The notes: generated by a model from the letters alone, not told the origin. Shown: positions 16,367-26,571, counted from the first letter of the stretch. The stretch: DNA of 54,818 nucleotides from Treponema sp. (GCA_024696155.1 JAILHD010000034.1:1-54818); one strand, 5' to 3'. Program-made: numbers and translations.

Positions 16367-19093
16367 ATGGCAGAAGAATCAGAAAAAAAGCCAGGATTTG
16401 TAGTGCATAAGAAGGCACAGACTCAGCCAGCAGCAGCCCAGACTCCATCCGCTCCAGAAAAGAAGCGTGTTGTAGTTGTAAGAAAGAATACTTCACAGGG
16501 GCCTGCTCAGGAAGCTTCTAAAAATGATGTTGCTAAGAAGAACCCGGTAAAGGTTGTTGTAAAGAAAGCTGAAGGTCAGGCACCTGCTCAGACAGAAAAG
16601 CCTGCAAAACCAGCTCCACAGGCAGCAGCTCCAGTTACAGAAGCTCCAAAATCTGCAAATACACAGCAGTCTCAGCGCCCACGCACTTTTGAACTTAATC
16701 AGGCTCGTCCTAATGTAAAAGCCGGAAACCTTTCTGACCATGGTCGTCAGAATAACCGCGGAGGATACAACCGCGGTGGTAACGGACAGGGCGGCTACAA
16801 TAATTATAACCGTGGTGGTCAGGGTGGCCAGGGCGGTTATAACCGTAATGGCGGAAACGGCGGTCAGGGCGGCTTTAACGGCGCTCAGGCACGTCAGAGC
16901 TATCAGAACCGTGAACGCGATAACCGCGAAGGTGGTCAGGGCGGCTATAATCGCGGCGGTCAGGGTGGATTCAACCGTAACGGTGGCCAGGGTGGCTTTA
17001 ATCGCGGTGGCCAGGGCGGCTTTAATCGCGGTGGCCAGGGCGGCTTTAACCGTGGTGGAGCTCAGGGAGGCCAGGGTGGATTCAGACCTCGTCCAATGGG
17101 CGGCGGTATGGCCCCAGCTCCTATTCCTGTTGACCAGCGTTCACAGGGTAAAAAGGCCGCTTACAAAGGTAAAAAACAGGTTTATAACCGCAAGGACGAA
17201 GAGCAGTACGATGATAACCTCTTTGAACAGAAGAAGAAGGTTGAAACTCCTGCAAGCGTAGTTCCAAAAGAAATTGAAATTATGGAAACAGTTTCGGTTT
17301 CTGACCTTGCACGCAAAATGAACCTTAAGGCAAGCGAAGTTATTGGAAAACTCATGGGCATGGGTGTAATGGTTACTATTACACAGTCAATTGACCATGA
17401 AACTGCAGAACTTCTTGCAAGCGAATACGGCTGCGAGGTAAAACTTGTAAGCCTTTATGATGAAACTGTAATTGAAAGCGAAAAGGATGACGGCGTAGAA
17501 CTTCTTCCTCGTCCTCCAATTGTTACCGTTATGGGACACGTTGACCACGGTAAGACTAAGACTTTGGATGCTATCCGCCATGCAAACGTTGCAGCTGGCG
17601 AAGCTGGTGGTATTACTCAGTCTATTGGTGCTTACTCAGTTACTACAGAAAAAGGAAAGATTACATTCCTTGATACACCAGGTCACGAAGCATTTACAAT
17701 GATGCGTGCCCGCGGTGCTCAGGTAACAGATATCGTAGTTCTTGTTGTTGCAGCAGATGATGGTGTAATGCCTCAGACTCTGGAAGCTATTGCTCATGCA
17801 AAAGATGCAAAGGTTCCTATTATTGTTGCTGTAAACAAGGTTGATAAGCCTGAAGCAAATCCGGACCGCGTAAAGACTCAGCTTTCTGAACTCGGTCTTA
17901 CTCCTGAAGAGTGGGGTGGAGATACACAGTACGTTCATATTTCTGCACTTAAAAAAGAAGGTATTGACGATCTTTTGGATGCAATCCTCTTACAGGCTGA
18001 AATGCTTGAGCTTAAGGCAAACTTTGAATGTCGTGCTGAAGGTAAGATTCTTGAATCCCGCGTAGATCAGGGACGTGGTGTTGTTTCTACTGTAATCGTA
18101 CAGCGCGGCTGCCTTAAGCAGGGTGACCCTTTTGTTGCCGGAATTTATTCTGGTCGTGTACGTGCTATGTTCGATGACCGCGGTAAACGTATTCAGGAAG
18201 CAGGTCCTTCTACTCCTGTTGAAGTTCTTGGTATGGAAGAAATGCCAAATGCAGGCGATCCATTCCAGGTAACAGAAAGCGAAAAGGATGCACGTGCTAT
18301 TTCTGCAAAACGTCAGGAACTTAAACGCTTTGAAGCTGCTAAGGCTGTTAAAAAGACAACTATCGATACTCTTTATAAAGATATTGAAAATGGCGAAGTT
18401 ACAGAACTTAAGGTTATCATTAAGGCTGATCTTCAGGGATCTGCAGAAGCACTTAAATCTTCTCTTGAGAAGCTTTCAACTCGTGAAATCCGCCTGAACG
18501 TTATTCATTCAAGTGCCGGTGCAATCAACGAATCAGATGTTACTCTGGCTGCTGCTGACTCTAATGCAATCATCATCGGATTTAATGTTCGTCCTACTCC
18601 AAAGGCAAAAAGCCTTGCAGAACAGGAACAGGTTGAAATCCGTAAGTACAATATCATCTACAAGTGTGTTGAAGAAATTCAGGCCGCTATGGAAGGTATG
18701 CTTCAGCCGGATACAAAAGAAGAAGTTATTGGTCAGGTGGAAGTTCGCAACACATTCCGTGTACCAAAGGTTGGCGTAATTGCCGGTTGTATGGTTTCGG
18801 AAGGTATTGTTCGCCGTACAGCAAGTGTTCATCTTGTTCGTGATGGAATTGTTAAGTTTACAGGTAAGATTACTTCCCTCAAACGCTTTAAGGACGACGT
18901 AAAAGAAGTCAGCACAGGCTATGAGTGTGGTATCGGTCTTGAAAACTGGCAGGATATCATGGTTGGCGATAAGCTCGAAATATTCGAAATTGTAGAAGTT
19001 GCTAAGAAACTTGGAAAGACTCTTGCCGAAGAACAGGCTGAACTTGAAAAGAAAGGCTCTTCAGACGCAGATAAAGAAGGAGAAAATTCATAA
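16367..19093 (+). CDS. infB: Translation initiation factor IF-2 with glycine-rich N-terminal region
   Basis: IF-2 is the GTPase that delivers initiator tRNA to the 30S subunit. The G domain starts near residue 386 with GHVDHGKT, followed by DTPGHEAF and NKVDKPEA, then the usual domains II to IV. The 908-residue length is normal but the N-terminal part is not. About residues 125-255 form a low-complexity stretch of RGG, GGQGGYN and GGQGGFNR repeats, encoded by near-tandem GGTGGCCAGGGCGGCTTTAA units around 16940-17060. Residues 20-120 are Ala/Pro/Lys-rich. Only 19 bases separate it from nusA, so no ylxR gene intervenes. The stop overlaps the rbfA start by one base. Confidence 0.97.
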   Translation: MAEESEKKPGFVVHKKAQTQPAAAQTPSAPEKKRVVVVRKNTSQGPAQEASKNDVAKKNPVKVVVKKAEGQAPAQTEKPAKPAPQAAAPVTEAPKSANTQQSQRPRTFELNQARPNVKAGNLSDHGRQNNRGGYNRGGNGQGGYNNYNRGGQGGQGGYNRNGGNGGQGGFNGAQARQSYQNRERDNREGGQGGYNRGGQGGFNRNGGQGGFNRGGQGGFNRGGQGGFNRGGAQGGQGGFRPRPMGGGMAPAPIPVDQRSQGKKAAYKGKKQVYNRKDEEQYDDNLFEQKKKVETPASVVPKEIEIMETVSVSDLARKMNLKASEVIGKLMGMGVMVTITQSIDHETAELLASEYGCEVKLVSLYDETVIESEKDDGVELLPRPPIVTVMGHVDHGKTKTLDAIRHANVAAGEAGGITQSIGAYSVTTEKGKITFLDTPGHEAFTMMRARGAQVTDIVVLVVAADDGVMPQTLEAIAHAKDAKVPIIVAVNKVDKPEANPDRVKTQLSELGLTPEEWGGDTQYVHISALKKEGIDDLLDAILLQAEMLELKANFECRAEGKILESRVDQGRGVVSTVIVQRGCLKQGDPFVAGIYSGRVRAMFDDRGKRIQEAGPSTPVEVLGMEEMPNAGDPFQVTESEKDARAISAKRQELKRFEAAKAVKKTTIDTLYKDIENGEVTELKVIIKADLQGSAEALKSSLEKLSTREIRLNVIHSSAGAINESDVTLAAADSNAIIIGFNVRPTPKAKSLAEQEQVEIRKYNIIYKCVEEIQAAMEGMLQPDTKEEVIGQVEVRNTFRVPKVGVIAGCMVSEGIVRRTASVHLVRDGIVKFTGKITSLKRFKDDVKEVSTGYECGIGLENWQDIMVGDKLEIFEIVEVAKKLGKTLAEEQAELEKKGSSDADKEGENS

Positions 19094-19503
19094 TGGGACA
19101 GTATCGTTTACAGCGATTGAACGACCAGCTCCGTGATGAAATTTCCACATTGATTTTACGCGGAGAAATTAAAGATCCCCGCGTAAATACATTCCTCAGC
19201 ATAAACAGGGTTGAAGTAACAAACGACCTTGCTTATGCCAAGGTTTACGTTTCTACATTTTTGCCGGACGGTCAGCTTAAAAAAGGCGTTGACGGTCTGA
19301 ATTCTGCTGCAGGATTTATTCAGCGCGAAATTGCTGGAAAACTCAGAATCCGCCAGTTCCCTCATCTTCAGTTTAAGATTGATGAAGGAATGAAGGCGGG
19401 CTTTAAAATGGTTCAGAAATTGAATCAGCTTGAGGCTGAGTCTAAAGCGCGTGAGGCTGGCGAAACTTCTGAAGAAGCTGGAACTTCTGATGCAGACAAA
19501 TGA
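19093..19503 (+). CDS. rbfA: 30S ribosome-binding factor A
   Basis: RbfA is a small KH-type factor for 16S rRNA 5' end maturation. The 136-residue protein shows the family pattern: an N-terminal QLRDEISTLILRGEIKDPR, then VTNDLAYAKVYVSTF and a C-terminal LRIRQFPHLQFKIDEG. Its ATG shares the A of the infB TAA (TAATG), so translation is coupled. The last 14 bases overlap truB. The tail after residue 110 is acidic and low in complexity. Confidence 0.95.
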   Translation: MGQYRLQRLNDQLRDEISTLILRGEIKDPRVNTFLSINRVEVTNDLAYAKVYVSTFLPDGQLKKGVDGLNSAAGFIQREIAGKLRIRQFPHLQFKIDEGMKAGFKMVQKLNQLEAESKAREAGETSEEAGTSDADK

Positions 19504-20536
19504 CGGAATTGTACTCCTGGCAAAACAGCCGGGAGTAACATCTTTTTCATCCCTCAATAACGTAAAAAAATCTCTTCACACAACTAAAGTTGGTCATACA
19601 GGAACCCTTGACAGTTTTGCTCAGGGGCTCCTTGTTGTATGTACCGGTAGACTTACAAAACTTGTAAGTCGCATTACAGAATTTGATAAATCTTATTCTG
19701 CTGTGATTAAATTTGGTGAAGAAACTGATACGCTGGAGTTTACTGGCAAAGTAGTAAAAAAAGCCCCTCTGCCGTCGCTGGAGGCCCTAAAAACGGCCTT
19801 AAACGCGTTTACAGGGGAACTTTTACAGGCTCCTCCTGCTTACAGTGCAATTCATGTCGACGGTCAGCGAGCAAGTGATCTTGCCCGCAAAGGCATTCAG
19901 GTTGAAATACCTAAGCGAAAAATTACCGTTTTTAGCGCAAAATTGGCCGAATATGAGCTTGTAAAAGGCTCGGATGAAGTTTTATATGCCCGAGTCGATT
20001 TTAGCGTGTCTAAGGGTACTTATATACGCTGTCTTGCACGTGATATTGCAGACGCATGCGGTAGTGCAGGACTCCTTGTAGGCTTACTTCGTACAAAGGT
20101 TGGTAACTTTATTCTTGATGAAGCAGCTGGAGTTTCTCTTCTGGAAGAGTTTTCTATTGCATCTGCAAAAAAGAATGCAGAAGACTTTCTAAAAAATCAG
20201 AAAGAAGAGGCTAAAAAAACTTCTGATGCAGTTTCAAAAACAAAAACACCTTATGTCCCTACAGAGCAGGATATTCTTATCCAAACAGAAATAAAATCAA
20301 AAATCCAGCAGTTTTCAGAAGAGACTTCAACTCTATGTGGATTTGAAAACCTTCATTTGAAAACTGCACAAAATCTTTCAGATTTTAAGAATGGAAAGAA
20401 AATCTTATTTTCAAATTTTAAAGAAGAAATTAATCTCTCTGATACAAAAGATCTTGCTATTTTCTTTGAAGGAAACTTTTGCGGTCTTCTTGAACATTCA
20501 GGTAAAAAATTAAGCTACAAATTTGTAATAGCTTAA
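19490..20536 (+). CDS. truB: tRNA pseudouridine-55 synthase
   Basis: TruB makes the pseudouridine at position 55 of the tRNA T-loop. I choose ATG 19490 (MQTNDGIVLLAKQPGVTS), which overlaps the end of rbfA; the family starts at this motif. Catalytic Asp lies in GHTGTLDSFAQGLL, and GTYIRCLARDIADACG is the second conserved block. The 348-residue product has a C-terminal extension (about 230-348) with a charged linker and a possible PUA-like end. It converges with the GGDEF gene, and the two stop codons share TTAA. Two tRNA-Gly genes in this window have C at position 55, so they would not be substrates. Confidence 0.94.
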   Translation: MQTNDGIVLLAKQPGVTSFSSLNNVKKSLHTTKVGHTGTLDSFAQGLLVVCTGRLTKLVSRITEFDKSYSAVIKFGEETDTLEFTGKVVKKAPLPSLEALKTALNAFTGELLQAPPAYSAIHVDGQRASDLARKGIQVEIPKRKITVFSAKLAEYELVKGSDEVLYARVDFSVSKGTYIRCLARDIADACGSAGLLVGLLRTKVGNFILDEAAGVSLLEEFSIASAKKNAEDFLKNQKEEAKKTSDAVSKTKTPYVPTEQDILIQTEIKSKIQQFSEETSTLCGFENLHLKTAQNLSDFKNGKKILFSNFKEEINLSDTKDLAIFFEGNFCGLLEHSGKKLSYKFVIA

Positions 20537-22248
20537 CTGTGTCTTCTTCTGTCTAATCCTGACTTTTCGTAATATTCATTTTTCATCTTATACATAAACT
20601 CATCGGCTTTAGATATAAGACCTTCGAACGTTGGATTATCATAATCACATGCTGAACAATAACCGTATGAAACAGAAATATTTTTAATGTTATCGCTATG
20701 CCAGTTTTCAATCAGAGAATCAAAGTAGAACAAGCGCTTTTTAAGAATATCTTTGCTGGACTTTAATACAACAAGGAACTCATCACCACCCATTCGGCAG
20801 CGTAGAATGGCATCATAGAATACCTTTTTAAGAATCTCTGTTACTCCTATGATGTATTCATCACCAATTGTGTGTCCCTGATTATCATTTATAGTTTTTA
20901 AACCATTCAAATCAAAATAAATTACGTGGAAATCGTCTGTAAGAGTTGTATTACCCAAATGTTTTTTGAATACTGAATAGGCACGTCTATTGTCCATCTT
21001 TGTAAGCTGGTCTGTGTAGGCATATTTTTCTGCCTCTCTTAATGCAGCCTGCTTTTTAATGGTCTTTATAAATCTAACAACAGAAACTGCAATCTGCATT
21101 GCACAATAAGTAATAAATGAGATTACAGAGAACTTAAAGTAAGTTCCGTCACGATTGTAGTTATACATTATGATGACTACAAGAACTAATATAGAAAACA
21201 GAAGGTTTCCAATGTTGAGTAAAAGCTTTTCCGAACTTTCATATTTTGAAAGATTTAAAATACTCATAATTGTTACATAGATAATCTCTATAACAAATAT
21301 CAGGTGTGTAATAATCAAAAGATCCGGTAAATCTTTTACACCAAAAACAAATAAAAGCGTTTGTAAAATAATATTAATCTTAGAAATTAATAAAATGAAT
21401 TTAATTACAATATTTTCACCATAAAGGGAATTCATATAGTAGGCGAATTCTATTGCAAGGAACAGCAAGGAAGCATAAATAAGAATGCCGTCAACTAAAA
21501 TCTTATCTGTAAAAAGCGAAATAATATGTGAATCGCAAAGTGCCCAGGTAGAAGTAAGAATAGAAATAATTGCAAGGTGATAAAGGCTCTTAGAAAGCGG
21601 CGTAATTCTCTTTTTGTTACCAAAATAACTTAAAAGAAAGAAAATAAATGAGCCAAAGCTGCAGACAATAAGAAGTATTGCAGAGAAAAATAAAGGCAGA
21701 TTTTCGCGCAGGTATTCAACCATGTAAGTATTTTTAGATGAAAGAATAATTTCTGAAAGCGATGATTTTGAAAACATCGGGTTCTGCAGCTGAATTGTAA
21801 TTTCAATCGGCTTGTTGCTGTATTCCTTTGAAAGCGGAATATAGCATCTGTTTTTACCTATGTTTGTCTTTATCCAGCCAATATTGGAAATATCAGAAGC
21901 ATAAATATAATTTCCTTCAATTTTAGCTGTTATGGTTTTGTATCGGCATCGTATAAATAATGTAGAAGTTGAATTAAGGTCAGGCAGGGTAGTATAAATT
22001 GTAAAATCGCTTAAAGAATGCTTTGTTGAATAAGGTAAAACAAGTGTCTGATTATTGTATTCTGCCGAGTTTATTTTCCAGTCAAGGTATTGTATTTCTC
22101 TTTCCGGCTCGACTTTAGAAAAAGTATTGTCTTTAATATGGAAGAATGAAACAAATATTAAGACGACTAATCCGCAGGCTAAAAATCGCCACAGTGCAGT
22201 TGAGATTTTTGGTAAAAGTAAAAAATAAAATTTTAATATAGCTTTCAC
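20533..22248 (-). CDS. Membrane diguanylate cyclase (GGDEF domain)
   Basis: Probably makes cyclic di-GMP. The likely start is GTG 22248 (VKAILKFYFLLLPK), giving 571 residues; the longer frame starts with TTG inside a terminator hairpin. After an N-terminal membrane segment comes a roughly 170-residue extracytoplasmic region, then about seven hydrophobic segments (residues 185-400) resembling 7TM sensor proteins with an extracellular domain. A GGDEF domain follows, with an intact RMGGDEF motif near residue 485 and the substrate site DLNGLKTINDNQGH before it. No EAL domain is present. No Shine-Dalgarno is evident. The palindrome ATTTTAC/GTAAAAT (22268-22287) overlaps the likely promoter. A PilZ-like candidate effector lies 1 kb away. 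Confidence 0.88.
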   Translation of the reverse strand: MKAILKFYFLLLPKISTALWRFLACGLVVLIFVSFFHIKDNTFSKVEPEREIQYLDWKINSAEYNNQTLVLPYSTKHSLSDFTIYTTLPDLNSTSTLFIRCRYKTITAKIEGNYIYASDISNIGWIKTNIGKNRCYIPLSKEYSNKPIEITIQLQNPMFSKSSLSEIILSSKNTYMVEYLRENLPLFFSAILLIVCSFGSFIFFLLSYFGNKKRITPLSKSLYHLAIISILTSTWALCDSHIISLFTDKILVDGILIYASLLFLAIEFAYYMNSLYGENIVIKFILLISKINIILQTLLFVFGVKDLPDLLIITHLIFVIEIIYVTIMSILNLSKYESSEKLLLNIGNLLFSILVLVVIIMYNYNRDGTYFKFSVISFITYCAMQIAVSVVRFIKTIKKQAALREAEKYAYTDQLTKMDNRRAYSVFKKHLGNTTLTDDFHVIYFDLNGLKTINDNQGHTIGDEYIIGVTEILKKVFYDAILRCRMGGDEFLVVLKSSKDILKKRLFYFDSLIENWHSDNIKNISVSYGYCSACDYDNPTFEGLISKADEFMYKMKNEYYEKSGLDRRRHS

Positions 22249-22300
22249 TGTATAACCATAATAGCATATTTTACATTTACGTAAAATATTTTTATAAAAA

Positions 22301-22330
22301 AAAAGACTTGGTATTTTAACCAAGTCTTTT
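22301..22330. terminator. Terminator after tRNA-Val
   Basis: AAAAGACTTG, loop, CAAGTCTTTT with T-runs on both sides. It lies just downstream of tRNA-Val on the minus strand and ahead of the GGDEF gene. Confidence 0.85.
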
Positions 22331-22337
22331 TTTTAAT

Positions 22338-22411
22338 TGGGCAGTGAGAGGATCGAACTCCCGACATTCTGGGTGTAAACCAGACGCTCGTACCAGCTGA
22401 GCTAACTGCCC
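22338..22411 (-). tRNA. tRNA-Val (anticodon TAC)
   Basis: Full cloverleaf on the minus strand: acceptor GGGCAGT/ACTGCCC, anticodon loop TTTACAC giving TAC, and T-loop TTCGATC. The discriminator is A and CCA is not encoded. Confidence 0.97.
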
Positions 22412-22453
22412 GATTTGTTTTTGTAAGCTGCTGTATCGCTGCTTGATGTTTAT

Positions 22454-22482
22454 ATATTATACAATCGTAGAAATTTAGTCAA
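22454..22482 (-). promoter_or_regulatory. Promoter of tRNA-Val
   Basis: On the minus strand TTGACT (22482-22477), 17 bases, TAATAT (22459-22454), about 40 bases upstream of the mature tRNA 5' end. Confidence 0.6.
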
Positions 22483-22576
22483 CAGGTTTTGAAAAAAAAA
22501 TTAAAAATTTTTTAAATTTTGCAAAAATGATTAATGACTACTAAATAGAACTGTGTTAAAATATTTTACGCTAAAA

Positions 22577-23236
22577 ATGAAAATCAGAGTGATTGGACTA
22601 ACATTATTATCCGTTCTCTTTTTTGCTTCCTGTTCAAGTGATGCTGAAGAAACTATCAATGCAGCTGATCTGGACACTATTAAACGCGTAGTCTCTAAAA
22701 TAGAAGATGAAACAGTATGGTCTGTAGAATTAGAAAAAGACAGGCTTTCTCAAAACATTACCTCTAATGCAGAACTGTTTGCACCTGGAATAAATCTTAC
22801 AAAAGATAACTCCAGAATATTAAAAATGTATACACCTGCAGTTTATCCGTCTTTTTCAGATTTTGGTTCGCTTGATGTTTCAAAGACTGAATATAAGTTT
22901 ATTACCTCTGCAGAAGAAATCTGTTCTTATATCAGTTCAAATGATCAGGAAAATCTGTTTACCTGCTTTTCTTCAAATTACCGTTTTAATTATGTGTTTT
23001 TTGTGCAGGAACTTAAACGCGACTGGAAAGTAAATATGGAAACAGATTTTTCCTTGTCAGACGCGCTTTTTGAGCGGTTTATTTTGGGTGAAGCTTTTTG
23101 CACAGAAAATCTTGTTCAGATTCCTGCCAGATTTTATTGTAATAAGGGATTTCTTGATGTAACATTATATATGAGCAGTGTTCAGGAAAAATCTGTTTAT
23201 AATATAAAAATCGTAAGGTGGGGGAAAAATGTCTGA
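22577..23236 (+). CDS. Lipoprotein of unknown function
   Basis: A 219-residue protein with a short lipoprotein signal: MKIR, hydrophobic core, and lipobox FFASC with Cys19. I prefer ATG 22577 to the in-frame GTG at 22553, because it gives a compact signal peptide. No convincing ribosome binding site precedes either. The mature part has no motif I recognise; it contains a charged N-terminal half and a beta-rich, aromatic C-terminal half (FCTENLVQIPARFYCNKGFL). It overlaps the next gene by 8 bases, which suggests a two-gene unit. The cellular role is unknown. Confidence 0.75.
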   Translation: MKIRVIGLTLLSVLFFASCSSDAEETINAADLDTIKRVVSKIEDETVWSVELEKDRLSQNITSNAELFAPGINLTKDNSRILKMYTPAVYPSFSDFGSLDVSKTEYKFITSAEEICSYISSNDQENLFTCFSSNYRFNYVFFVQELKRDWKVNMETDFSLSDALFERFILGEAFCTENLVQIPARFYCNKGFLDVTLYMSSVQEKSVYNIKIVRWGKNV

Positions 23237-24167
23237 TTCAACTCTTACAGGAATTGAACGCGAACTTGTTGTTCAATATCTTATTGATGGAAATGTTCCT
23301 GTTACAATTACTCCGCTTGAAGAATCTTCTGTTGATTCAGAAGAAGAAATCCGTCCAGTAAATTCTCAGATTTTTCCTGTAGCTATAAAAGGTGAGAATA
23401 TTACCGTAAAAAAGAACGGAACAATTATTCTTGAAAATCCGGGTGCTTCTGTAAAAGATTTTTTGAACAAAGCTGTTAAGGTTGAATTTTATTTTAATCG
23501 TGTCGGCTTATATTTTAATTCAAAGGTAACGGCAAAAAAAGAAGTATATTCAGTTTCTATTCCAGATGTAATTTACCGTATTCAGGATGTTATAGAGCAG
23601 AAACATTACGATTTTAGCACACTTTTGTATTATGAATGTAAAACTGGTCGTGAACTTAATATGCTTTGTATTCCATGGGAGCATACGGAGCTGTTAAATC
23701 GCCCTGCATGGAAGTCTATTCCTTTAGAAAATCAGAAAAAGGCAAAAGCCTTGCTGGAAAACTATGTAGAACAGGCTAAACAGGAAAAAAACGCAGGAAA
23801 CGGTATTCAGCTTATTCCTGTATGTAATTATCTTACTTTTGACAATCCCGTAAAAGTTGAATCGTTGCAGGACCGAATAAAGCCTTTGAATATTCTTTAC
23901 GTTGATCACGAACGTCTGGTGCTTGGCCTTGATTCAATTAATTATACTTTTGTTCAGAATGATGAATATGGAATTAAACTTTCGTTTTCTCTAAAATCTG
24001 GCCCTATAATGACCCGTGACATATTTGTAACGGCTTTAGTGAATAAGATTTACCGCTCAGAAACTTTGGGAGACAACAGAATCTGTGTAGACTTCCGTTA
24101 TACAACAATTCAGGAAGAAGATATCCGCTTTATTTACGAAAAAGCCACTAAAACTTTGTTTATTTAA
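23229..24167 (+). CDS. Conserved protein with possible PilZ-like C-terminal domain
   Basis: A 312-residue soluble protein without signal peptide or membrane segment. The order resembles YcgR-type proteins: an N-terminal beta-rich part (about 40-125, with FPVAIKGENITVKKNG) and a C-terminal beta barrel pattern (about 215-310) ending DNRICVDFRYTTIQEEDIRFIYEKA, similar to the end of PilZ domains. The usual RxxxR and DxSxxG motifs are not clear, so the cyclic-di-GMP link is tentative. It is translationally coupled to the lipoprotein gene upstream (GGGGG before the ATG, 8-base overlap), and a GGDEF cyclase lies close by. Confidence 0.6.
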   Translation: MSDSTLTGIERELVVQYLIDGNVPVTITPLEESSVDSEEEIRPVNSQIFPVAIKGENITVKKNGTIILENPGASVKDFLNKAVKVEFYFNRVGLYFNSKVTAKKEVYSVSIPDVIYRIQDVIEQKHYDFSTLLYYECKTGRELNMLCIPWEHTELLNRPAWKSIPLENQKKAKALLENYVEQAKQEKNAGNGIQLIPVCNYLTFDNPVKVESLQDRIKPLNILYVDHERLVLGLDSINYTFVQNDEYGIKLSFSLKSGPIMTRDIFVTALVNKIYRSETLGDNRICVDFRYTTIQEEDIRFIYEKATKTLFI

Positions 24168-24178
24168 TTTATTATTGT

Positions 24179-25252
24179 TTACTGAAAATCGCGTTTTGTC
24201 TGTTTTGGGTCATTTCCCAAAAGAATAGCAAGCGGGTGCAGATAGGAAATATTTTCGCAGACAATTTTGATGATTACCGTCATAGGAACTGCAATAATCA
24301 TTCCGACTGTTCCCCAGATGTAGCCCCATAGTGTTAAGCTTACAATGATTACAAATGGTGAAAGGCCAAGATTTTTGCCCTGAACACGAGGTTCAATAAT
24401 ATTTCCAATAAAAAAGTTGATAAGAATTATAATAATTAAAAATATAATGCTTTTAGGGTAGTTTGGATAAAACTGAAGAATTGCAAAAATTGTGGTTATT
24501 GTGCATGAAAAAATCGAACCAAAAGTTGGGATAAAGTTCATTACAAAGGCTAAGAAACCCCACAAAATTGCATAATTAAGTCCAAAAGCCATAGAAACAA
24601 GGAATACTAACACACCTGTTAAAAGAGAGATTGCGGTCTTTATGGAAAGATAATGTACAATCTCCATAATAATGCGGCGTATTACGCGCAGAATCTTTCC
24701 TTTTGCGTGTGCAGCGAAGGCATAACTGATTTTTCTGTTAGTCATTCTGTATTCAATAAGATTAAAAAGGCAGAGAATCAGAACTAAGAAAATATTTTTG
24801 CCGGAAGAAACAATGCCGCTGGAAATTGTTACCACAATGCCCTGAATATATTCACGCACTTTTAAATGCTGCCACATGTTTCCAATAAAGCCCATGCCTT
24901 CATCAAATGTAAGACCAAGGTTGTTTGCAACTATTTTGTAAATATGAAGGAATCTTGTTTCGTATTTAGGATAGTCTGCAACAATAGAAGTAGCGCTGGA
25001 AATTAAGAGAGAAGAAATACCAAGAATCACAATAAACAGCAATGAGGTTATTATGACTGCAAGTGCTGTCCATGGAATTTTAAACTTGTAGTTGATTTTT
25101 TGAATAATCGGGGCAAAAACGCAGGCAATAAGCGCTGCTGTGATTACAGGTAAAAAAACGGAAGAAAGGATTTTAAAAAGAAATCCAAGCAGAATAACAA
25201 AGCTTGCAAGGAGAACAAAATAGATTTTTCTTGTATAATCACTTTCTTCCAT
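24179..25252 (-). CDS. AI-2E family transporter (PerM/YhhT type)
   Basis: A 357-residue inner-membrane protein with about eight hydrophobic segments. There are two at the N-terminus, a soluble stretch (about residues 75-140), then a dense membrane region. Family hallmarks include FGLNYAILWGFLAFVMNFIPTFGSIFS and the late GNIIEPRVQGKNLGLSPFVI. Members of this family have been linked to autoinducer-2 export or ion antiport; the substrate here cannot be told. AAAGGAAATT precedes the ATG. It is the last gene of a minus-strand run after serS, with a 38-base gap. Confidence 0.88.
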   Translation of the reverse strand: MEESDYTRKIYFVLLASFVILLGFLFKILSSVFLPVITAALIACVFAPIIQKINYKFKIPWTALAVIITSLLFIVILGISSLLISSATSIVADYPKYETRFLHIYKIVANNLGLTFDEGMGFIGNMWQHLKVREYIQGIVVTISSGIVSSGKNIFLVLILCLFNLIEYRMTNRKISYAFAAHAKGKILRVIRRIIMEIVHYLSIKTAISLLTGVLVFLVSMAFGLNYAILWGFLAFVMNFIPTFGSIFSCTITTIFAILQFYPNYPKSIIFLIIIILINFFIGNIIEPRVQGKNLGLSPFVIIVSLTLWGYIWGTVGMIIAVPMTVIIKIVCENISYLHPLAILLGNDPKQTKRDFQ

Positions 25253-25290
25253 AATTTCCTTTGGAGCAAGTAAAAACTTACCCCATTTGT

Positions 25291-26571
25291 TTATTTTGTT
25301 TTTGGCATAATTTTGTCAAATCCGCAGAATGGTACAAGTACCTCTGGAATTGTAACAGAACCGTCTGCATTCTGGTAGTTTTCAAGGATTGCAAGCATTG
25401 CTCGTCCAACTGCAATTGCAGTTCCGTTCAATGTGTGAACGTATTTGTTCTTTCCGTCATCATCCTTGTATTTAATGTTCAGGCGGCGAGCCTGGTAGTC
25501 TGTACAGTTTGAAGTAGATGTAACTTCACCGTATTCACCACCGTTACGGCCTGGCATCCATGCCTCCAGATCCCACTTGCGGTATGCAGGAGCTCCAAGG
25601 TCACCTGTACATGTGTCAACAACGTGGAATGGAATTCCAAGGCCTTCAAAAATCTCTTCCTCAATCATGCGGAGTTTTTCGTGAAGTTCATCGCTCTGTT
25701 CTGGAGTAGAGTAAACAAACATTTCTACCTTATCGAACTGGTGTACGCGGTAAAGTCCCTTAGAGAACTGGCCTGCTGCACCTGCTTCGCGGCGGAAACA
25801 GTGAGAAAGTCCACCGTACAAAAGTGGAAGACTTGCCTTATCAAGAATTTCATCCTTGTGGTAACCGCCCAAAGTAATTTCTGCAGTTGCAACAAGACAT
25901 GTGCCTTCTTCCTCAATTGAGTAAACGTTAGATTCGTTTCCGCGTGGATTAAATCCGATTCCCTTAAGAACTTCTTCTTTTGCAACATCAGGAGTAATAA
26001 AAAGCTTAAATCCGTGCTTGCGAAGAATGTTCAATGCATACATAATCAATGCCTGCTCAAGGAATACAGCGTCGTTTTTAAGATAGTAGAACTTAGGCCC
26101 AGAAACCTTAGTTCCGCGGTCAAAGTCGATGATATCAAGCTCTTCGCCAAGCTGAACGTGATCTTTTGGTTCAAAGTCAAACTTGCGTGGAGTTCCAACT
26201 TTCTTTACTTCAAGGTTTTCTGTATCAAGTTTTCCAACAGGTGCATCAGGGTGAACCATATTAGGAAGCTGGCGTGCTGCTTCTTCAAGTTTTTCTTCAA
26301 TTGCTTTAGATTCACTTTCAACGTCTGCAATTTCAGCCTTAATCTGTTTTCCAGCTTCAATCAATTTTGCGCGTGCATCGTTATCAAGCTTCTGCTTCAT
26401 GGCCTGTGCGTTTTCGTTACGTTTCTGCTGCAAAGCCTGAAGTTTTGTAACAAGGGCAGTGCGTTTGTCGTAAAGTTCAACAACAATATCTGCATCAGCT
26501 TTCATGTTACGGTTGATGATGTTCTGTTTTACAGCTTCAAGATTGTCTTTTATAAATTTATAATCAAGCAT
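25291..26571 (-). CDS. serS: Seryl-tRNA synthetase
   Basis: A class II aminoacyl-tRNA synthetase that charges serine onto tRNA-Ser. The 426-residue protein begins MLDYKFIKDNLEAVKQNI and has the long N-terminal coiled-coil arm (about 30-105) that reads the tRNA variable arm. The catalytic core carries motif 2 (SHCFRREAGAAGQFSKGLYRVHQF) and motif 3 (HTLNGTAIAVGRAMLAILENYQ). No T-box or other leader is apparent; it follows the SIMPL lipoprotein gene by 34 bases. Confidence 0.97.
   Translation of the reverse strand: MLDYKFIKDNLEAVKQNIINRNMKADADIVVELYDKRTALVTKLQALQQKRNENAQAMKQKLDNDARAKLIEAGKQIKAEIADVESESKAIEEKLEEAARQLPNMVHPDAPVGKLDTENLEVKKVGTPRKFDFEPKDHVQLGEELDIIDFDRGTKVSGPKFYYLKNDAVFLEQALIMYALNILRKHGFKLFITPDVAKEEVLKGIGFNPRGNESNVYSIEEEGTCLVATAEITLGGYHKDEILDKASLPLLYGGLSHCFRREAGAAGQFSKGLYRVHQFDKVEMFVYSTPEQSDELHEKLRMIEEEIFEGLGIPFHVVDTCTGDLGAPAYRKWDLEAWMPGRNGGEYGEVTSTSNCTDYQARRLNIKYKDDDGKNKYVHTLNGTAIAVGRAMLAILENYQNADGSVTIPEVLVPFCGFDKIMPKTK

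Noticed and set aside
16740-17261. A 173-codon frame inside the glycine-rich part of infB
   Set aside because: It is the out-of-frame reading of the same GC-rich tandem repeats and has no start signal.
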